A DNA stretch of 59,401 nt from a virus (IMGVR_UViG_3300009168_000012:1-59401); one strand, 5' to 3'; numbered from the stretch's first letter, positions 48,751-56,962 are shown. Translations and numbers: made by a program. Notes: a model not told the origin generated them from the letters alone.

Positions 48751-49479
48751 ATGAAATTGAAAGTCCTTGGAAGCAGCAGTGCAGGAAATTGTTATCTTCT
48801 TCAAGCATCAGATGGAACCTTGATTGTTGAAGCAGGTGTGCATATCAAAAAAATCAAGGAAGGTCTTGGTTTCAACCTGTCAAAAGTGGTTGGCTGCATC
48901 ATCACCCATTCACACCAAGACCATTGCAGGAGTGCAACCAATTTGATGACAGCAGGTGTTGATGTGTATATGAGTGCATTGGAAGCACAAAGATTGGGCA
49001 TTGACACTTATCACAGGTTGAACCGTTTAAAAGGTGGCAATGTGGCAAAGATTGGGAATTTTGAGGTGTTGCCATTCAGCATCCAACATGACACACCTGA
49101 CCCACTTGGGTTCCTTATCAAGCATCCTGAATGTGGAACCGTTTTATTTTTGACTGATTCCTTTTACAGCAAATACACCTTTAAAGGATTGAACAATATT
49201 ATTGTTGAATGCAATTTTGAGGAAGAGATAATTGACAACAATAACACACCAAATTTTTTGAGGAATCGGATTTATGGAAGTCACATGCATTTGAAAACCT
49301 GTAAGGAGTTATTATTAAGGAATGATTTATCTGCTGTCAATAATATTGTTCTGATTCATTTAAGCAATACCAATGCAGATGAGGTGAGGTTTCAAAAAGA
49401 AATATCTGAACTTACTGGAAAGACTGTCACTGCTGCAAGAAGTGGAACAGTGATTGAATTTAACAAGCAACCTTTTTGA
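48751..49479 (+). CDS. Metallo-beta-lactamase-fold nuclease-like protein, 242 aa
   Basis: The metal-binding signature THSHQDH (52-58) and further ligands H113, D136 (LTDSFY) and H178/H180 (GSHMH) follow the MBL-fold order. The opening KVLGSSSAGNCYLLQ is characteristic of the YycJ/WalJ-like branch, which includes exonucleases. Such genes often accompany RecT in phages of this type. It probably resects DNA ends for RecT annealing. Co-translated with the next gene (TGATG overlap). Confidence 0.85.
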   Translation: MKLKVLGSSSAGNCYLLQASDGTLIVEAGVHIKKIKEGLGFNLSKVVGCIITHSHQDHCRSATNLMTAGVDVYMSALEAQRLGIDTYHRLNRLKGGNVAKIGNFEVLPFSIQHDTPDPLGFLIKHPECGTVLFLTDSFYSKYTFKGLNNIIVECNFEEEIIDNNNTPNFLRNRIYGSHMHLKTCKELLLRNDLSAVNNIVLIHLSNTNADEVRFQKEISELTGKTVTAARSGTVIEFNKQPF

Positions 49480-49730
49480 TGAAGCAGGAAGAATATATCA
49501 CTGATGAATTTTTGGAAGCAAATGGTTTTGTCATTGATGGTGTTGATTATTGGTTTACACAATGGAGATTAAATAACAGTAAGATATTATTCAGAAGGGT
49601 TGATGGGAAAGTATTTGGAACCATTGGGTTTGATTTGGATGGATTCTTCCTTGCAATCAGCAGAAAGATATTTTTAAAAACTGAACTTAAAATAATACTT
49701 GACACCATATGCCAACCAATGAAGAAATAA
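49479..49730 (+). CDS. Hypothetical protein, 83 aa
   Basis: The ATG overlaps the preceding stop (TGATG), so the start is supported by coupling. The N-terminus is acidic (MKQEEYITDEFLEANGF), the rest beta-rich with tryptophan (YWFTQWRLNNSKILFRR). It overlaps the next gene by 22 bases. Probably serves recombination or replication by context; unrecognised. Confidence 0.65.
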   Translation: MKQEEYITDEFLEANGFVIDGVDYWFTQWRLNNSKILFRRVDGKVFGTIGFDLDGFFLAISRKIFLKTELKIILDTICQPMKK

Positions 49731-50152
49731 AACTTGTGGCAGGATTTATGGGATGGTCTGAAGTTGGGGCAATAAGAAGGTTCATTTTCTTTGGAAGGAA
49801 AAATTCAATTTACAAGCATGCTGATGGAAGACTTACCATGTTCAGCACTTTAAAAAGGTTTTATTCATTTGATGGATTATATCACATTGTTGATGAAATA
49901 TGCACACTGAAGAAATATGAAACTGAAATTGAATTAAGGTGGTATGCACAAGTTGCATGGATTGAATCATTCAATGGGAAAACCGGAATTTGGGAAGTGG
50001 AATTTGATGGAACTTTTTTTAATCAGTTGGGATTCCAGAATGAAAGGATTGAAATACCTTATCATTCAATTAAAGCAAATAACAGGAAACAAGCAGTGTG
50101 GAATGCAATCATTGTCTTCATTAAATGGTATGATTTGCAGGATGCTTTGTGA
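49709..50152 (+). CDS. Hypothetical protein, 147 aa
   Basis: Overlaps its neighbour by 22 bases. Aromatic-rich alpha/beta protein with segments RRFIFFGRKNSIYKHADGR and KAVWNAI-like helices near the end. No motif recognised. A terminator follows at 50195, closing the recombination operon that began at 45657. Confidence 0.65.
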   Translation: MPTNEEIKLVAGFMGWSEVGAIRRFIFFGRKNSIYKHADGRLTMFSTLKRFYSFDGLYHIVDEICTLKKYETEIELRWYAQVAWIESFNGKTGIWEVEFDGTFFNQLGFQNERIEIPYHSIKANNRKQAVWNAIIVFIKWYDLQDAL

Positions 50153-50194
50153 AAATTATAGTTGATGGTTTTTTGAATTGTTGAAATTGTGACA

Positions 50195-50231
50195 GGGAAG
50201 GAAGTATTTCAATGCATGCTTCCCTTTTTTT
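50195..50231 (+). terminator. Rho-independent terminator
   Basis: GGGAAG / CTTCCC (an alternative register adds a GGAAG pairing) followed by seven Ts. Confidence 0.75.
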
Positions 50232-50243
50232 AAAAAAATTTTT

Positions 50244-50417
50244 ATGGCTGAAAAAAGTTTCTCAACTGAATTGATTGCTGATTATGTCTTAAGAATGGAA
50301 AAAAGAATTATCATTCTGGAATGGGTTGTTGGCATTGTCTCAATGATTGCACTTGCTTCACTTTATGGTGTATGTGTTTTATTAAATGAGCATTATCATT
50401 GGATTGTTAATAAGTAA
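50244..50417 (+). CDS. Small membrane protein, 57 aa, paralogue of the gene at 315
   Basis: A charged N-terminus (ELIADYVLRMEKRIIILEW), one hydrophobic helix (VVGIVSMIALASLYGVCVLL) and a NEHYHWI tail. It shares the core LEWvV and the VLLxEHY end with the 44-residue protein at 315-449. The start follows a run of Ts and As; no promoter box is evident. It lies after a terminator, so it must have its own signal or rely on read-through. Function unknown. Confidence 0.65.
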   Translation: MAEKSFSTELIADYVLRMEKRIIILEWVVGIVSMIALASLYGVCVLLNEHYHWIVNK

Positions 50418-50433
50418 CTTTTAAATAATAATC

Positions 50434-51066
50434 ATGGAAGGTGTTTCAAGTCTTTATCAGGAAAAGGAAGAAAAGGGTGCAGCAGTGATAAAAAAATTCA
50501 CTGTTGGTGAAGAAGCTGCAAGAAGATACAATTTTCATTCAGCAATCAGGACAGGTTCAATGGTTGAAAGGATTGAAGCAGGGAATTATGTGAAGCTGGA
50601 AATTGATGGTGAAGTTTTCATGAGTGATACACCAATGGAGAAGAGAACCAATTTTGATTTTGTGGAGCATGCAAATGGAAGGGTGTTCATTGCAGGGTTG
50701 GGAATTGGTTTGATTGTTCACAATATCCTGAAGAAGAAAAATGTGAAGGAAGTGGTGGTGATGGAAATAAGCAGTGATGTGATTGACCTTGTTGCACCAA
50801 AATTTGCACATGACAAAAGGGTGAAGATTGTTCAGGGTGATGTGCTGGAATGGAAACCAAATAAGGGTGAATTGTTTGATACAATTTATTTTGACATTTG
50901 GTATGATGTGAGTGCAAGGAATTATGAGCAGATGAAGAAGCTGCACAAGAATTTCAAATACAACCTGAACCGGAAGAATCAAAATGCATTCATGTCATCA
51001 TGGAGGAAGGACACAACAGTTGCAATGGTGAGGGAAGATAAAAGGAGCAGGTGGGGCAGGTGGTAA
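50434..51066 (+). CDS. SAM-binding (spermidine-synthase-like) protein, 210 aa
   Basis: The Rossmann core has VFIAGLGIG (84-92) as the nucleotide-binding glycine loop, VVVMEIS (107-113) with an acidic ligand, KIVQGDVLEW (131-140) and DTIYFDIWYD (149-158). This is the order of a spermidine-synthase-like class I methyltransferase. The C-terminus is basic (WRKD..REDKRSRWGRW), which may bind nucleic acid. It has no DNA-methyltransferase catalytic motif. It is preceded by TAATAAGTAACTTTTA, a repeated intergenic element. Substrate unknown. Confidence 0.75.
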   Translation: MEGVSSLYQEKEEKGAAVIKKFTVGEEAARRYNFHSAIRTGSMVERIEAGNYVKLEIDGEVFMSDTPMEKRTNFDFVEHANGRVFIAGLGIGLIVHNILKKKNVKEVVVMEISSDVIDLVAPKFAHDKRVKIVQGDVLEWKPNKGELFDTIYFDIWYDVSARNYEQMKKLHKNFKYNLNRKNQNAFMSSWRKDTTVAMVREDKRSRWGRW

Positions 51067-51091
51067 AAATTTGTTTTGCTGAATATTAATT

Positions 51092-51116
51092 GCGGGTGTT
51101 TCCACACCTGCTTTTT
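51092..51116 (+). terminator. Rho-independent terminator
   Basis: GCGGGTGT / ACACCTGC (one G-U pair) with a 4-base loop, then TTTTTAAA. Ends the 50434 gene. Confidence 0.8.
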
Positions 51117-51139
51117 AAATAAGATTTAATCAATAAACA

Positions 51140-51433
51140 ATGGAAATTCAAGGACACATTATTAAGGAATCAGAGATTGTTGGGATTGGGCCACTGATGG
51201 TGAAAGCAAGTCCTGATGCAATTGACAGGCAGGTTTATAATACAAAAAAATTACTGTATGACATACACTTAAGGGAAAGGTCAATCATTATTGAGAGCAA
51301 TTTTTTGAATGTTGGTTATGGTGACAACACAACAGATGAAGAAGAAAAAGCAAGACAGGATTGGAAGGATTTTTCTGCTGAATATCACAAGGTCAAATTG
51401 GCTGTTTCTGAACTCATCAAATCCATTCCATGA
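51140..51433 (+). CDS. Hypothetical protein, 97 aa
   Basis: Mixed alpha-beta protein (EIQGHIIKESEIVGIGPLMVK) with a helical charged end (DEEEKARQDWKDFSAEYHK). Its stop overlaps the ATG of the next gene (ATGA). No recognised family. Confidence 0.65.
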   Translation: MEIQGHIIKESEIVGIGPLMVKASPDAIDRQVYNTKKLLYDIHLRERSIIIESNFLNVGYGDNTTDEEEKARQDWKDFSAEYHKVKLAVSELIKSIP

Positions 51434-51843
51434 AACCAAAGAATGTTGCCACCATTGAAGCCATTTACAAGCTGATTGATGAAGTGCAATCTTATCTGGA
51501 AGCACATTATGAAACAGACAACATTGCTGCTTGCATTGACCGTTTAAGGTATCTGGAAGGGTATCTTGCCACCACCGGAAAAGCATTGGCAGATTCCAAG
51601 TATTATTTGAGGGAAACCACTGAAGCAAGTGTGATGCTGGCGAAAGCAAAATATGCTGAACTGTCACCCTCAACCCTGAACAAATTCATTGAATCCATAT
51701 GCAGGGAAAATGCATATTTGGTTGACCGTCTTGACAGACTGAACAGTGGTTGCACTCATCAGTTGGATGCAACAAGGACAGTGATTTCAACCCTTAAGGA
51801 AGAGTTGAAAATAACCAATTATTTTCAGGGGAAAGGTGCTTAA
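51430..51843 (+). CDS. Hypothetical helical protein, 137 aa
   Basis: Almost wholly helical, with likely coiled-coil segments (YKLIDEVQSYLEAHYE, ALADSKYYLRETTEAS). It has four cysteines, two of them in CIDRL and CREN. Co-translated with the previous gene. The same length class and helix content occur in phage replication accessory proteins, but nothing specific is seen. Confidence 0.65.
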   Translation: MKPKNVATIEAIYKLIDEVQSYLEAHYETDNIAACIDRLRYLEGYLATTGKALADSKYYLRETTEASVMLAKAKYAELSPSTLNKFIESICRENAYLVDRLDRLNSGCTHQLDATRTVISTLKEELKITNYFQGKGA

Positions 51844-51926
51844 TTTAGCCGTCCAACTTTAAAAAAAGAAAGGCATGAGGTCAACAACTCATCAAATAAT
51901 AATCAACCGTCCACCATGAGATAAAA

Positions 51927-51961
51927 AAATCCCTGCATGAACCAAGATGCAGGGATTTTTA
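51927..51961 (+). terminator. Rho-independent terminator
   Basis: A 12-bp stem AAATCCCTGCAT / ATGCAGGGATTT with an 8-base loop, ending in Ts. It lies in the 190-bp gap before the replication organiser genes, which also holds two copies of an ATGAATCA(C/T)CATGTCAA repeat. Confidence 0.85.
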
Positions 51962-52033
51962 ATTTCAACCGGGAGTAAAAAATGAATCACCATGTCAATA
52001 ATGAATCATCATGTCAAATAAAAACAAATTATC

Positions 52034-52351
52034 ATGGATAAAGATAGTAGATTTTTAGCAGTTTGTTTATCAGGGTTAACAAATCAGGATTGGTATAAGT
52101 CAATGCCACTTGAATATCAAATCCTTTGGCTTGAAGTTGTTGCACTGAATGTTCCAAATGAAGGGATATTGAACAATGTGCAAGCAAGGATTATGGATTA
52201 TAATTTAAGAAGTATTTCAACAAGAGATTCATTGGTCACTGCTGAAAAAGCACTGACCTTTTTTAATGCCGGGAAGAATCGTGTTAAGGTGATAAATCAG
52301 CATACATGGTTGATTTTGAATGTTTCAGAATACTTGCCCGACTATTTTTAA
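52034..52351 (+). CDS. Replication-organiser-like domain, short paralogue, 105 aa
   Basis: Related to the N-terminal domain of the next protein: (N/Q)(Q/E)DWY near the start, MPLxYQ-xxW, then KAL(T/A)FFNAGK(N/E)R(V/I)KVI and a final W(L/Y)I. The next gene's domain is the winged-helix type seen at the front of many phage replisome-organiser proteins. This copy stops after the domain and is more diverged, so it may compete for the same DNA site, act as a regulator, or be a relic of duplication. Confidence 0.6.
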   Translation: MDKDSRFLAVCLSGLTNQDWYKSMPLEYQILWLEVVALNVPNEGILNNVQARIMDYNLRSISTRDSLVTAEKALTFFNAGKNRVKVINQHTWLILNVSEYLPDYF

Positions 52352-52370
52352 ACCTTTTCAATTTTATCAT

Positions 52371-53576
52371 ATGTCAAAAAGATTCATTGACACCAATCTT
52401 GACCAAGAAGATTGGTACATGGCAATGCCATTGAGTTATCAACATTTTTGGGTGCATTTATTTTCCAAGTGTGACCATGCGGGACTGTTCAGGGTGAACA
52501 CCAAGGACTTCAATTTCAAGCATCATGCAAGGGTTCTTGCTGATAAGGCATTGGCTTTTTTTAATGCAGGTAAGGAGCGAATAAAAGTCATAAAGGATGG
52601 GTTGTGGTATATTGTTGACTTCTGTTCTTTTCAGTATGGAAGCATAAAAAATCTCAACAATCATGTGAATGCATCCATTAATAATATCCATAAAAAATAT
52701 GGGATTACTGAAGGATTGGACAATAAAAAAATGGACACTGTTGATGAGTTAAAAATGCCTGAAAATGTTTCAGAATGTTTCAAGTCGTTTCAGACTGTTT
52801 TGGGTGAAGCACAAAATGTTGATAATCAACAGACTTCAAAGGTGGGTTCAAAGTGGGGGGTAAATACATTGTATTTAAATAATACTCTTAATAAGAAAGA
52901 ATTAAATACAAATACAGAAATACAGAATACAGAAAACAGTGTTGAAGATTTAAGAGCAAAGGAAACCGAACAGTTAAAAAAAGAAAATGAAGAGTTAAAG
53001 AAAAAATTAAAAAAGCTGGAAGAAAAATCACTTGAACTTTTGAAACAGAATTTTAAAAATTCAAAAAATGAAAAAACAGAACTCTTCCAAAAACCTGAAC
53101 CGATTCTGGAAATTCCTGCTGAACCGGAAAAACCCACCGAAAAAGAACAAACCCAACAACAACCGGAAAAACCAAAAGAACCAATAAAACCTTCCAAACC
53201 TGCAAACAACTTCCCTGTATCTGAAGGGAACAAATGCACCCTGACACCTGCAATGATTGACAAGGCAAGGGAAATTTACAAAAGGGCAAGGATGGTGCTG
53301 CTGACACCTGAAGAGGTGTTGAATTATTATGAACTCTTCAAGCTGGAAAAGTTCAATGGGTGCAATTTTTATCAATCCCTGAATGATGTGCTCAACCATT
53401 TCCACAATTGGCTGAAGCAACAGAAGCATGTTCCACTGAAGAAACCTGAACAGGCAAGACCGGAAACAGTTTTTGTTGGGAATGTTGATATTGCAACTGC
53501 TGCTTATTTTGAAAGGATGAGAATGGTTGAAAGGGAACTTGCAGCAGCAGCAGCAGAAAAAATGAAAATTGCATGA
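52371..53576 (+). CDS. Replisome-organiser-like replication protein, 401 aa
   Basis: The start was placed at MSKRFIDTNLDQEDWYM. Residues 1-100 form a conserved winged-helix-like domain (HFWVHLFSKCDHAGLFRVN, KALAFFNAGKERIKVI, WYIVDFC). A lysine/glutamate coiled coil (about 205-250) and a proline-rich linker follow. The last 110 residues are helical (ALTPAMIDK-like and LLTPEEVLNYYELFKLEKFNG). Such proteins bind the origin and recruit helicase; DnaB is encoded next. The N-terminal domain is duplicated in the preceding gene. The gene itself could hold the origin, which cannot be seen by eye. Confidence 0.75.
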   Translation: MSKRFIDTNLDQEDWYMAMPLSYQHFWVHLFSKCDHAGLFRVNTKDFNFKHHARVLADKALAFFNAGKERIKVIKDGLWYIVDFCSFQYGSIKNLNNHVNASINNIHKKYGITEGLDNKKMDTVDELKMPENVSECFKSFQTVLGEAQNVDNQQTSKVGSKWGVNTLYLNNTLNKKELNTNTEIQNTENSVEDLRAKETEQLKKENEELKKKLKKLEEKSLELLKQNFKNSKNEKTELFQKPEPILEIPAEPEKPTEKEQTQQQPEKPKEPIKPSKPANNFPVSEGNKCTLTPAMIDKAREIYKRARMVLLTPEEVLNYYELFKLEKFNGCNFYQSLNDVLNHFHNWLKQQKHVPLKKPEQARPETVFVGNVDIATAAYFERMRMVERELAAAAAEKMKIA

Positions 53577-53592
53577 TGCTGCAAAAATTGGG

Positions 53593-53719
53593 TGGCATGC
53601 AGCCAATATCCAACCAATAACCGATAAAATTTCATTTGGATTCTGCATGCCAGCCATGAAGCTAAAAAAGGCATTTAATATGGAAGAGAAAGGATAAACA
53701 TTGCACAACAAAAAGTGCA
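53593..53719 (+). ncRNA. Candidate structured RNA between organiser and DnaB genes
   Basis: TGGCATGCAG (53593-53602) and CTGCATGCCA (53643-53652) pair perfectly. Inside, ATCCAA (53608-53613) pairs with TTGGAT (53636-53641), leaving a 22-base loop. A second hairpin TGCAC/GTGCA occupies 53702-53719. No gene of useful length fits this 180-bp gap. It is likely a structured leader of dnaB or a DNA element such as an origin hairpin. Confidence 0.5.
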
Positions 53720-53756
53720 GTGTAATAAGTAACTTTTGCCCTAAAATTTAATATCA

Positions 53757-55205
53757 ATGAATTACGAAAAAGGAAAGCATTATGATGTGGAACTTGAAAT
53801 GGGAATCATTGGTGCTTGTCTGCTGGAAGCTGATGCAGTTGCAAGGATTTTTGGATTAATCAAACCTCTTCACTTTTATGATGACAAGAATGCTTTTTTA
53901 ATAAAGCATATTTTTTTCATGTGGGACAACAGCATCCAAATTGATTTACTGACAGTCACAATCACTGCTGATGAAGAAGAATGGAAAAAAATCAGCACCA
54001 TTGATATGAGGTATTATGCAACCATGACAACCAATGCTGTTGTGAGTTCTGCACACATTGAAACATGGTGCTTTTATTTGAGACAGTTTGCAGGAAGAAG
54101 AATGTTGCTGAAGATGCAAATGGAAGCAGGTGCTTTTGATGACCCTGTTGAGGGTGCATTGTTTGCAAAAAAAATGATTGCAGAAATATTTGAAGTGAAA
54201 GCTGATGATGATTGGGAAACACTGGAAGAAGTGTTCACCAAAAAATTGGTTCCACATATGGACATGGTGAGAGGGAAAGACGTTATTGGTATCACAACAG
54301 GTTTCAGGAATGTCAATGATATGATTCATGGATTCCAGCCAACACAATTGATTGTTATTGGTGCAAGACCTTCCATTGGTAAATCTGCATTTGCTGAAGC
54401 AATGGTGCTTGCAGCAGCAAAGGATGACAAGTGTGTTGGTGTCATCACACTGGAAATGCCAAACAAGCAAGTTGCAGGAAGATTGTTAAGCATGGACAGT
54501 GGTTTTGAATTTTGGCGAATTTGGAGGAACAGGTTGAATGAAGACCAATATCAGGAATTGACATGGAAAATGTCAAAGATGACAAAATTAAAAATTTACT
54601 TTTCAGACCAAACAGGAATCAATATCTCAACCCTTAAAGCAAAGGCACACAAGCTGAAAAAGAAATATGGTTTGGATATTCTCTTCATTGATTACCTGCA
54701 ATTGATTGACCCTGATTCAGTGAAAGGAACCACAAGGGAAAGGGAAGTTGCAAAAATGAGTTGGGCATGCAAAACCCTTGCAATGGATTTGCAAATCCCT
54801 GTCATCCTGTTGGCACAATTAAACAGGGGAAGTGAAGCAACCAATGATAAAATCCCAAGGATGCACAACTTAAGGGAATCAGGAGCAATTGAACAAGATG
54901 CTGATGTGGTGATGATGCTGCACCGGAATTTATTACTTGAAGCTGAATTAAAAAAACAAGGTGATTTTGGGCCTTATGAAACACTTTTACTTATTGAGAA
55001 GAACAGGAATGGTTCAATTGGAGAATTGAAGATTTTATTCAAACCTGAACAAATGCTGTTTTATGAAGATACTTCATTCATGATTCCAGTGATTCCACTG
55101 AATCCTGTTCCTGCACTTCCAGTTCCAAAAATTTCACCTGCAATTGATTGGTATGACAATGACACTGATGATGATGAAGAAGAACGTGACACCAACCCAT
55201 TTTAA
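53757..55205 (+). CDS. dnaB: Replicative DNA helicase, DnaB-like, 482 aa
   Basis: The N-terminal 120 residues fit the DnaB helical bundle (LEMGIIGACLLEADAVAR at the front). The RecA-like motor has Walker A GARPSIGKS (202-210), a catalytic glutamate in TLEMP (231-235), Walker B LFIDYLQL (309-316) and the later QLNRGSEAT and GAIEQDADVVMMLHR motifs. The acidic C-terminus (NDTDDDEEERD) is an extra. It is preceded by the element TAATAAGTAACTTTT. It should unwind the phage fork, loaded by the organiser protein. No primase is seen. Confidence 0.95.
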   Translation: MNYEKGKHYDVELEMGIIGACLLEADAVARIFGLIKPLHFYDDKNAFLIKHIFFMWDNSIQIDLLTVTITADEEEWKKISTIDMRYYATMTTNAVVSSAHIETWCFYLRQFAGRRMLLKMQMEAGAFDDPVEGALFAKKMIAEIFEVKADDDWETLEEVFTKKLVPHMDMVRGKDVIGITTGFRNVNDMIHGFQPTQLIVIGARPSIGKSAFAEAMVLAAAKDDKCVGVITLEMPNKQVAGRLLSMDSGFEFWRIWRNRLNEDQYQELTWKMSKMTKLKIYFSDQTGINISTLKAKAHKLKKKYGLDILFIDYLQLIDPDSVKGTTREREVAKMSWACKTLAMDLQIPVILLAQLNRGSEATNDKIPRMHNLRESGAIEQDADVVMMLHRNLLLEAELKKQGDFGPYETLLLIEKNRNGSIGELKILFKPEQMLFYEDTSFMIPVIPLNPVPALPVPKISPAIDWYDNDTDDDEEERDTNPF

Positions 55206-55288
55206 AAAATGTCCAAAAAAATTTGGCAGTCTGAATTTTATCTTCCAATATTGTCCAGAATTTAAAAACCAATAAAATTTAAAACACC

Positions 55289-55957
55289 ATGAATCAAGAC
55301 ACTTATGTTATGAACCTCAATGAATCCATGCAACAAAGAATCATCAAAGTTTTAAAAGGAGAGGGAAGAAGCATTGCAGAACTTGCAGTGCAGGTTGAAA
55401 AGTTAATGCCTGAATACAATGAAAAAAGAAACTTTTATGAATCGGTGAAAAGGGATTTTGATTCAGTGCAAGCACAGATGGATGCACTGAAAGATGAAAT
55501 CAAAGAAGCTGAACAAATTGTCAATGTCATTGCTCATTTCAAAGAAAAAGATTCAGTGACAAAGATTTTGAAAGGTGTGAAACTTGGAACAAAAAAAGAA
55601 GGAAAGCAGTCACCCAAAAAGATTGGTTGGTTGGATGGTCAAAGAAGAATCTTGGAAAAAGAAAACCGCTTTTTATCTTGGGATGAACTTTGGGCTGGAA
55701 TGGCAAAGGATGAAACAATCCAAGAAGCTGCAACAAAAACAAAAACAGGATTCCACAATGCAAAAGCTGCTGCATTCAATAACCTGAACAATCATTGCCA
55801 AGCTGCAAACAATCCAAGAGGAAGGTTTATTATCATGTATAAAGAAAAATATGGATTGACTGAATGGTTGGATGAATCAGGAGTTGTGAGGGTTGACCAT
55901 TTGAAGGAGTTCATGCATAATCTTCCAATCAGACCATTGAAGGTTGTGTCTGCATAA
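55289..55957 (+). CDS. Hypothetical helical protein, 222 aa
   Basis: The first 90 residues are a coiled coil (LAVQVEKLMPEYNEKR, VQAQMDALKDEIKEAEQIV). A basic linker follows (KKEGKQSPKKIGW), then a helical domain that could be winged-helix (LSWDELWAGMAKDETIQ, TKTGFHNAKAAAFNNLNNHC). It sits in the replication region. The layout suggests a DNA-binding or scaffold role, but no family is recognised. Confidence 0.65.
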   Translation: MNQDTYVMNLNESMQQRIIKVLKGEGRSIAELAVQVEKLMPEYNEKRNFYESVKRDFDSVQAQMDALKDEIKEAEQIVNVIAHFKEKDSVTKILKGVKLGTKKEGKQSPKKIGWLDGQRRILEKENRFLSWDELWAGMAKDETIQEAATKTKTGFHNAKAAAFNNLNNHCQAANNPRGRFIIMYKEKYGLTEWLDESGVVRVDHLKEFMHNLPIRPLKVVSA

Positions 55958-55994
55958 ACCAATAAAATTTTTTTAAACAATAAGTAAAAGTCAA

Positions 55995-56165
55995 ATGACA
56001 ATGGCAAAGAAAAAAGAAATTGAAATTGAAAGTATTGAAATGCAGGTGGCCCACCTGCAGCAAAAGTGGGGCAAAAAGCATTTAAAGCATATTGCTCCCA
56101 TTGAAGATGAAATTAACCAACTGAAAATCCGATTAACTAAACTAAGAAACGGAAATCACAAATGA
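55995..56165 (+). CDS. Small coiled-coil protein, 56 aa
   Basis: MTMAKKKEIEIESIEMQVAH and on, a charged single-helix protein with heptad leucines and isoleucines; it ends LRNGNHK. The stop overlaps the next ATG (ATGA). Likely a subunit or adaptor. It contains a short palindrome GGTGGCCCACC in its coding sequence. Confidence 0.6.
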   Translation: MTMAKKKEIEIESIEMQVAHLQQKWGKKHLKHIAPIEDEINQLKIRLTKLRNGNHK

Positions 56166-56512
56166 ATAAGCAGGAAGAACTTGATGAGGTGGCAAAGAAA
56201 GTTGTTGATATTGCAGCAGAAGCAGGAATCACTTTTGTTGGATTCATGGTGCATGTGGAGAAGCAGGAGGTGGAAGTTTCACCTGAATTGCAAGTCTCTG
56301 AAGAAGGAAACATTCTTAAAGGTTCAGCAATCATGAAGACAAGTGGAAACATGATAAGATACCGTCAAAAGGGTGATATGTCTGTTTTGGTGAGCACTGT
56401 TGATTCACTGATTGTTCATATGGAACATGAGGTGAATTTGCTTAAAGAAATGAGGGATGAAATTAATGCTGAATATGAAGTCACCTGTTTGCCGATTCAA
56501 AAACCAAATTAA
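56162..56512 (+). CDS. Hypothetical protein, 116 aa
   Basis: Coupled to the preceding gene by ATGA. Mixed alpha/beta protein (ELDEVAKKVVDIAAEAG, FVGFMVHVEKQEVEV) with a helical end. No membrane segment. A 12-bp terminator hairpin follows. Unrecognised. Confidence 0.65.
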   Translation: MNKQEELDEVAKKVVDIAAEAGITFVGFMVHVEKQEVEVSPELQVSEEGNILKGSAIMKTSGNMIRYRQKGDMSVLVSTVDSLIVHMEHEVNLLKEMRDEINAEYEVTCLPIQKPN

Positions 56513-56533
56513 TTTGTTTCATGGTTTTTTGTT

Positions 56534-56568
56534 AAGTGGTGACATTTTTATGTTGCCACTTTTTTTTG
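56534..56568 (+). terminator. Rho-independent terminator
   Basis: A 12-bp stem (AAGTGGTGACAT / ATGTTGCCACTT, two G-U pairs) with a 4-base loop and eight Ts. It separates the replication unit from the right-end early genes. Confidence 0.85.
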
Positions 56569-56603
56569 CAACATATGCTGCAAAAATAAATCTTGAAAAA
56601 AGT

Positions 56604-56633
56604 GTTGCAATATCAAATCAGCACATATCTTTG
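56604..56633 (+). promoter_or_regulatory. Bacteroidota-type promoter
   Basis: GTTG at 56604-56607 and TATCTTTG at 56626-56633, 18 bp apart, followed by TGCAACAAAAC. A weaker -33 than the others. Drives the gene at 56653. Confidence 0.7.
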
Positions 56634-56652
56634 TGCAACAAAACAAAAAGAA

Positions 56653-56898
56653 ATGAAAAGTTACCTTGATTATTGCCTTACAAATGGTTTAAATTCAGAC
56701 TTGTCTTCATCACTGGAAGCATTCAAAAAGCAAAAGACAAAAAAAAGCACACTGAATGATTTTTATTTCACTGTTGCTGTCTGGACAAAATATGGTGACC
56801 TTAAAACAAGAAGAGTGATTGTTAAGGCAAAAGATGAAAGTCAAGCAGATGATAAAATAAATAAACGCTATCCAAATGCATATGACATATCAAAATAA
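56653..56898 (+). CDS. Hypothetical protein, 81 aa
   Basis: The start was placed at ATG 56653, 20 bases after the -7 box; the earlier in-frame ATG is inside the promoter. The first half is helical (SYLDYCLTNGLNSDLSSSLE), the second a beta-alpha unit (FYFTVAVWTKYGDL, RRVIVKAKDESQA). Such small proteins often belong to the early takeover set, but this one is unrecognised. Confidence 0.7.
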   Translation: MKSYLDYCLTNGLNSDLSSSLEAFKKQKTKKSTLNDFYFTVAVWTKYGDLKTRRVIVKAKDESQADDKINKRYPNAYDISK

Positions 56899-56912
56899 AA
56901 TGTCAAAAAAGA

Positions 56913-56943
56913 TTTGGTCATTAATTTAATGACCTTATCTTTG
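56913..56943 (+). promoter_or_regulatory. Bacteroidota-type promoter
   Basis: TTTG at 56913-56916 and TATCTTTG at 56936-56943 with a 19-bp spacer, followed by TGTCTCACAA. Drives the gene at 56963. The spacer TCATTAATTTAATGA is nearly palindromic. Confidence 0.9.
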
Positions 56944-56962
56944 TGTCTCACAACTGAAAAAC

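Noticed and set aside
55209-55260. Promoter between dnaB and the gene at 55289
   Set aside because: TTTGGCAG is followed by TATCTTCC and TATTGTCC at wrong spacings; too weak to list as a feature.
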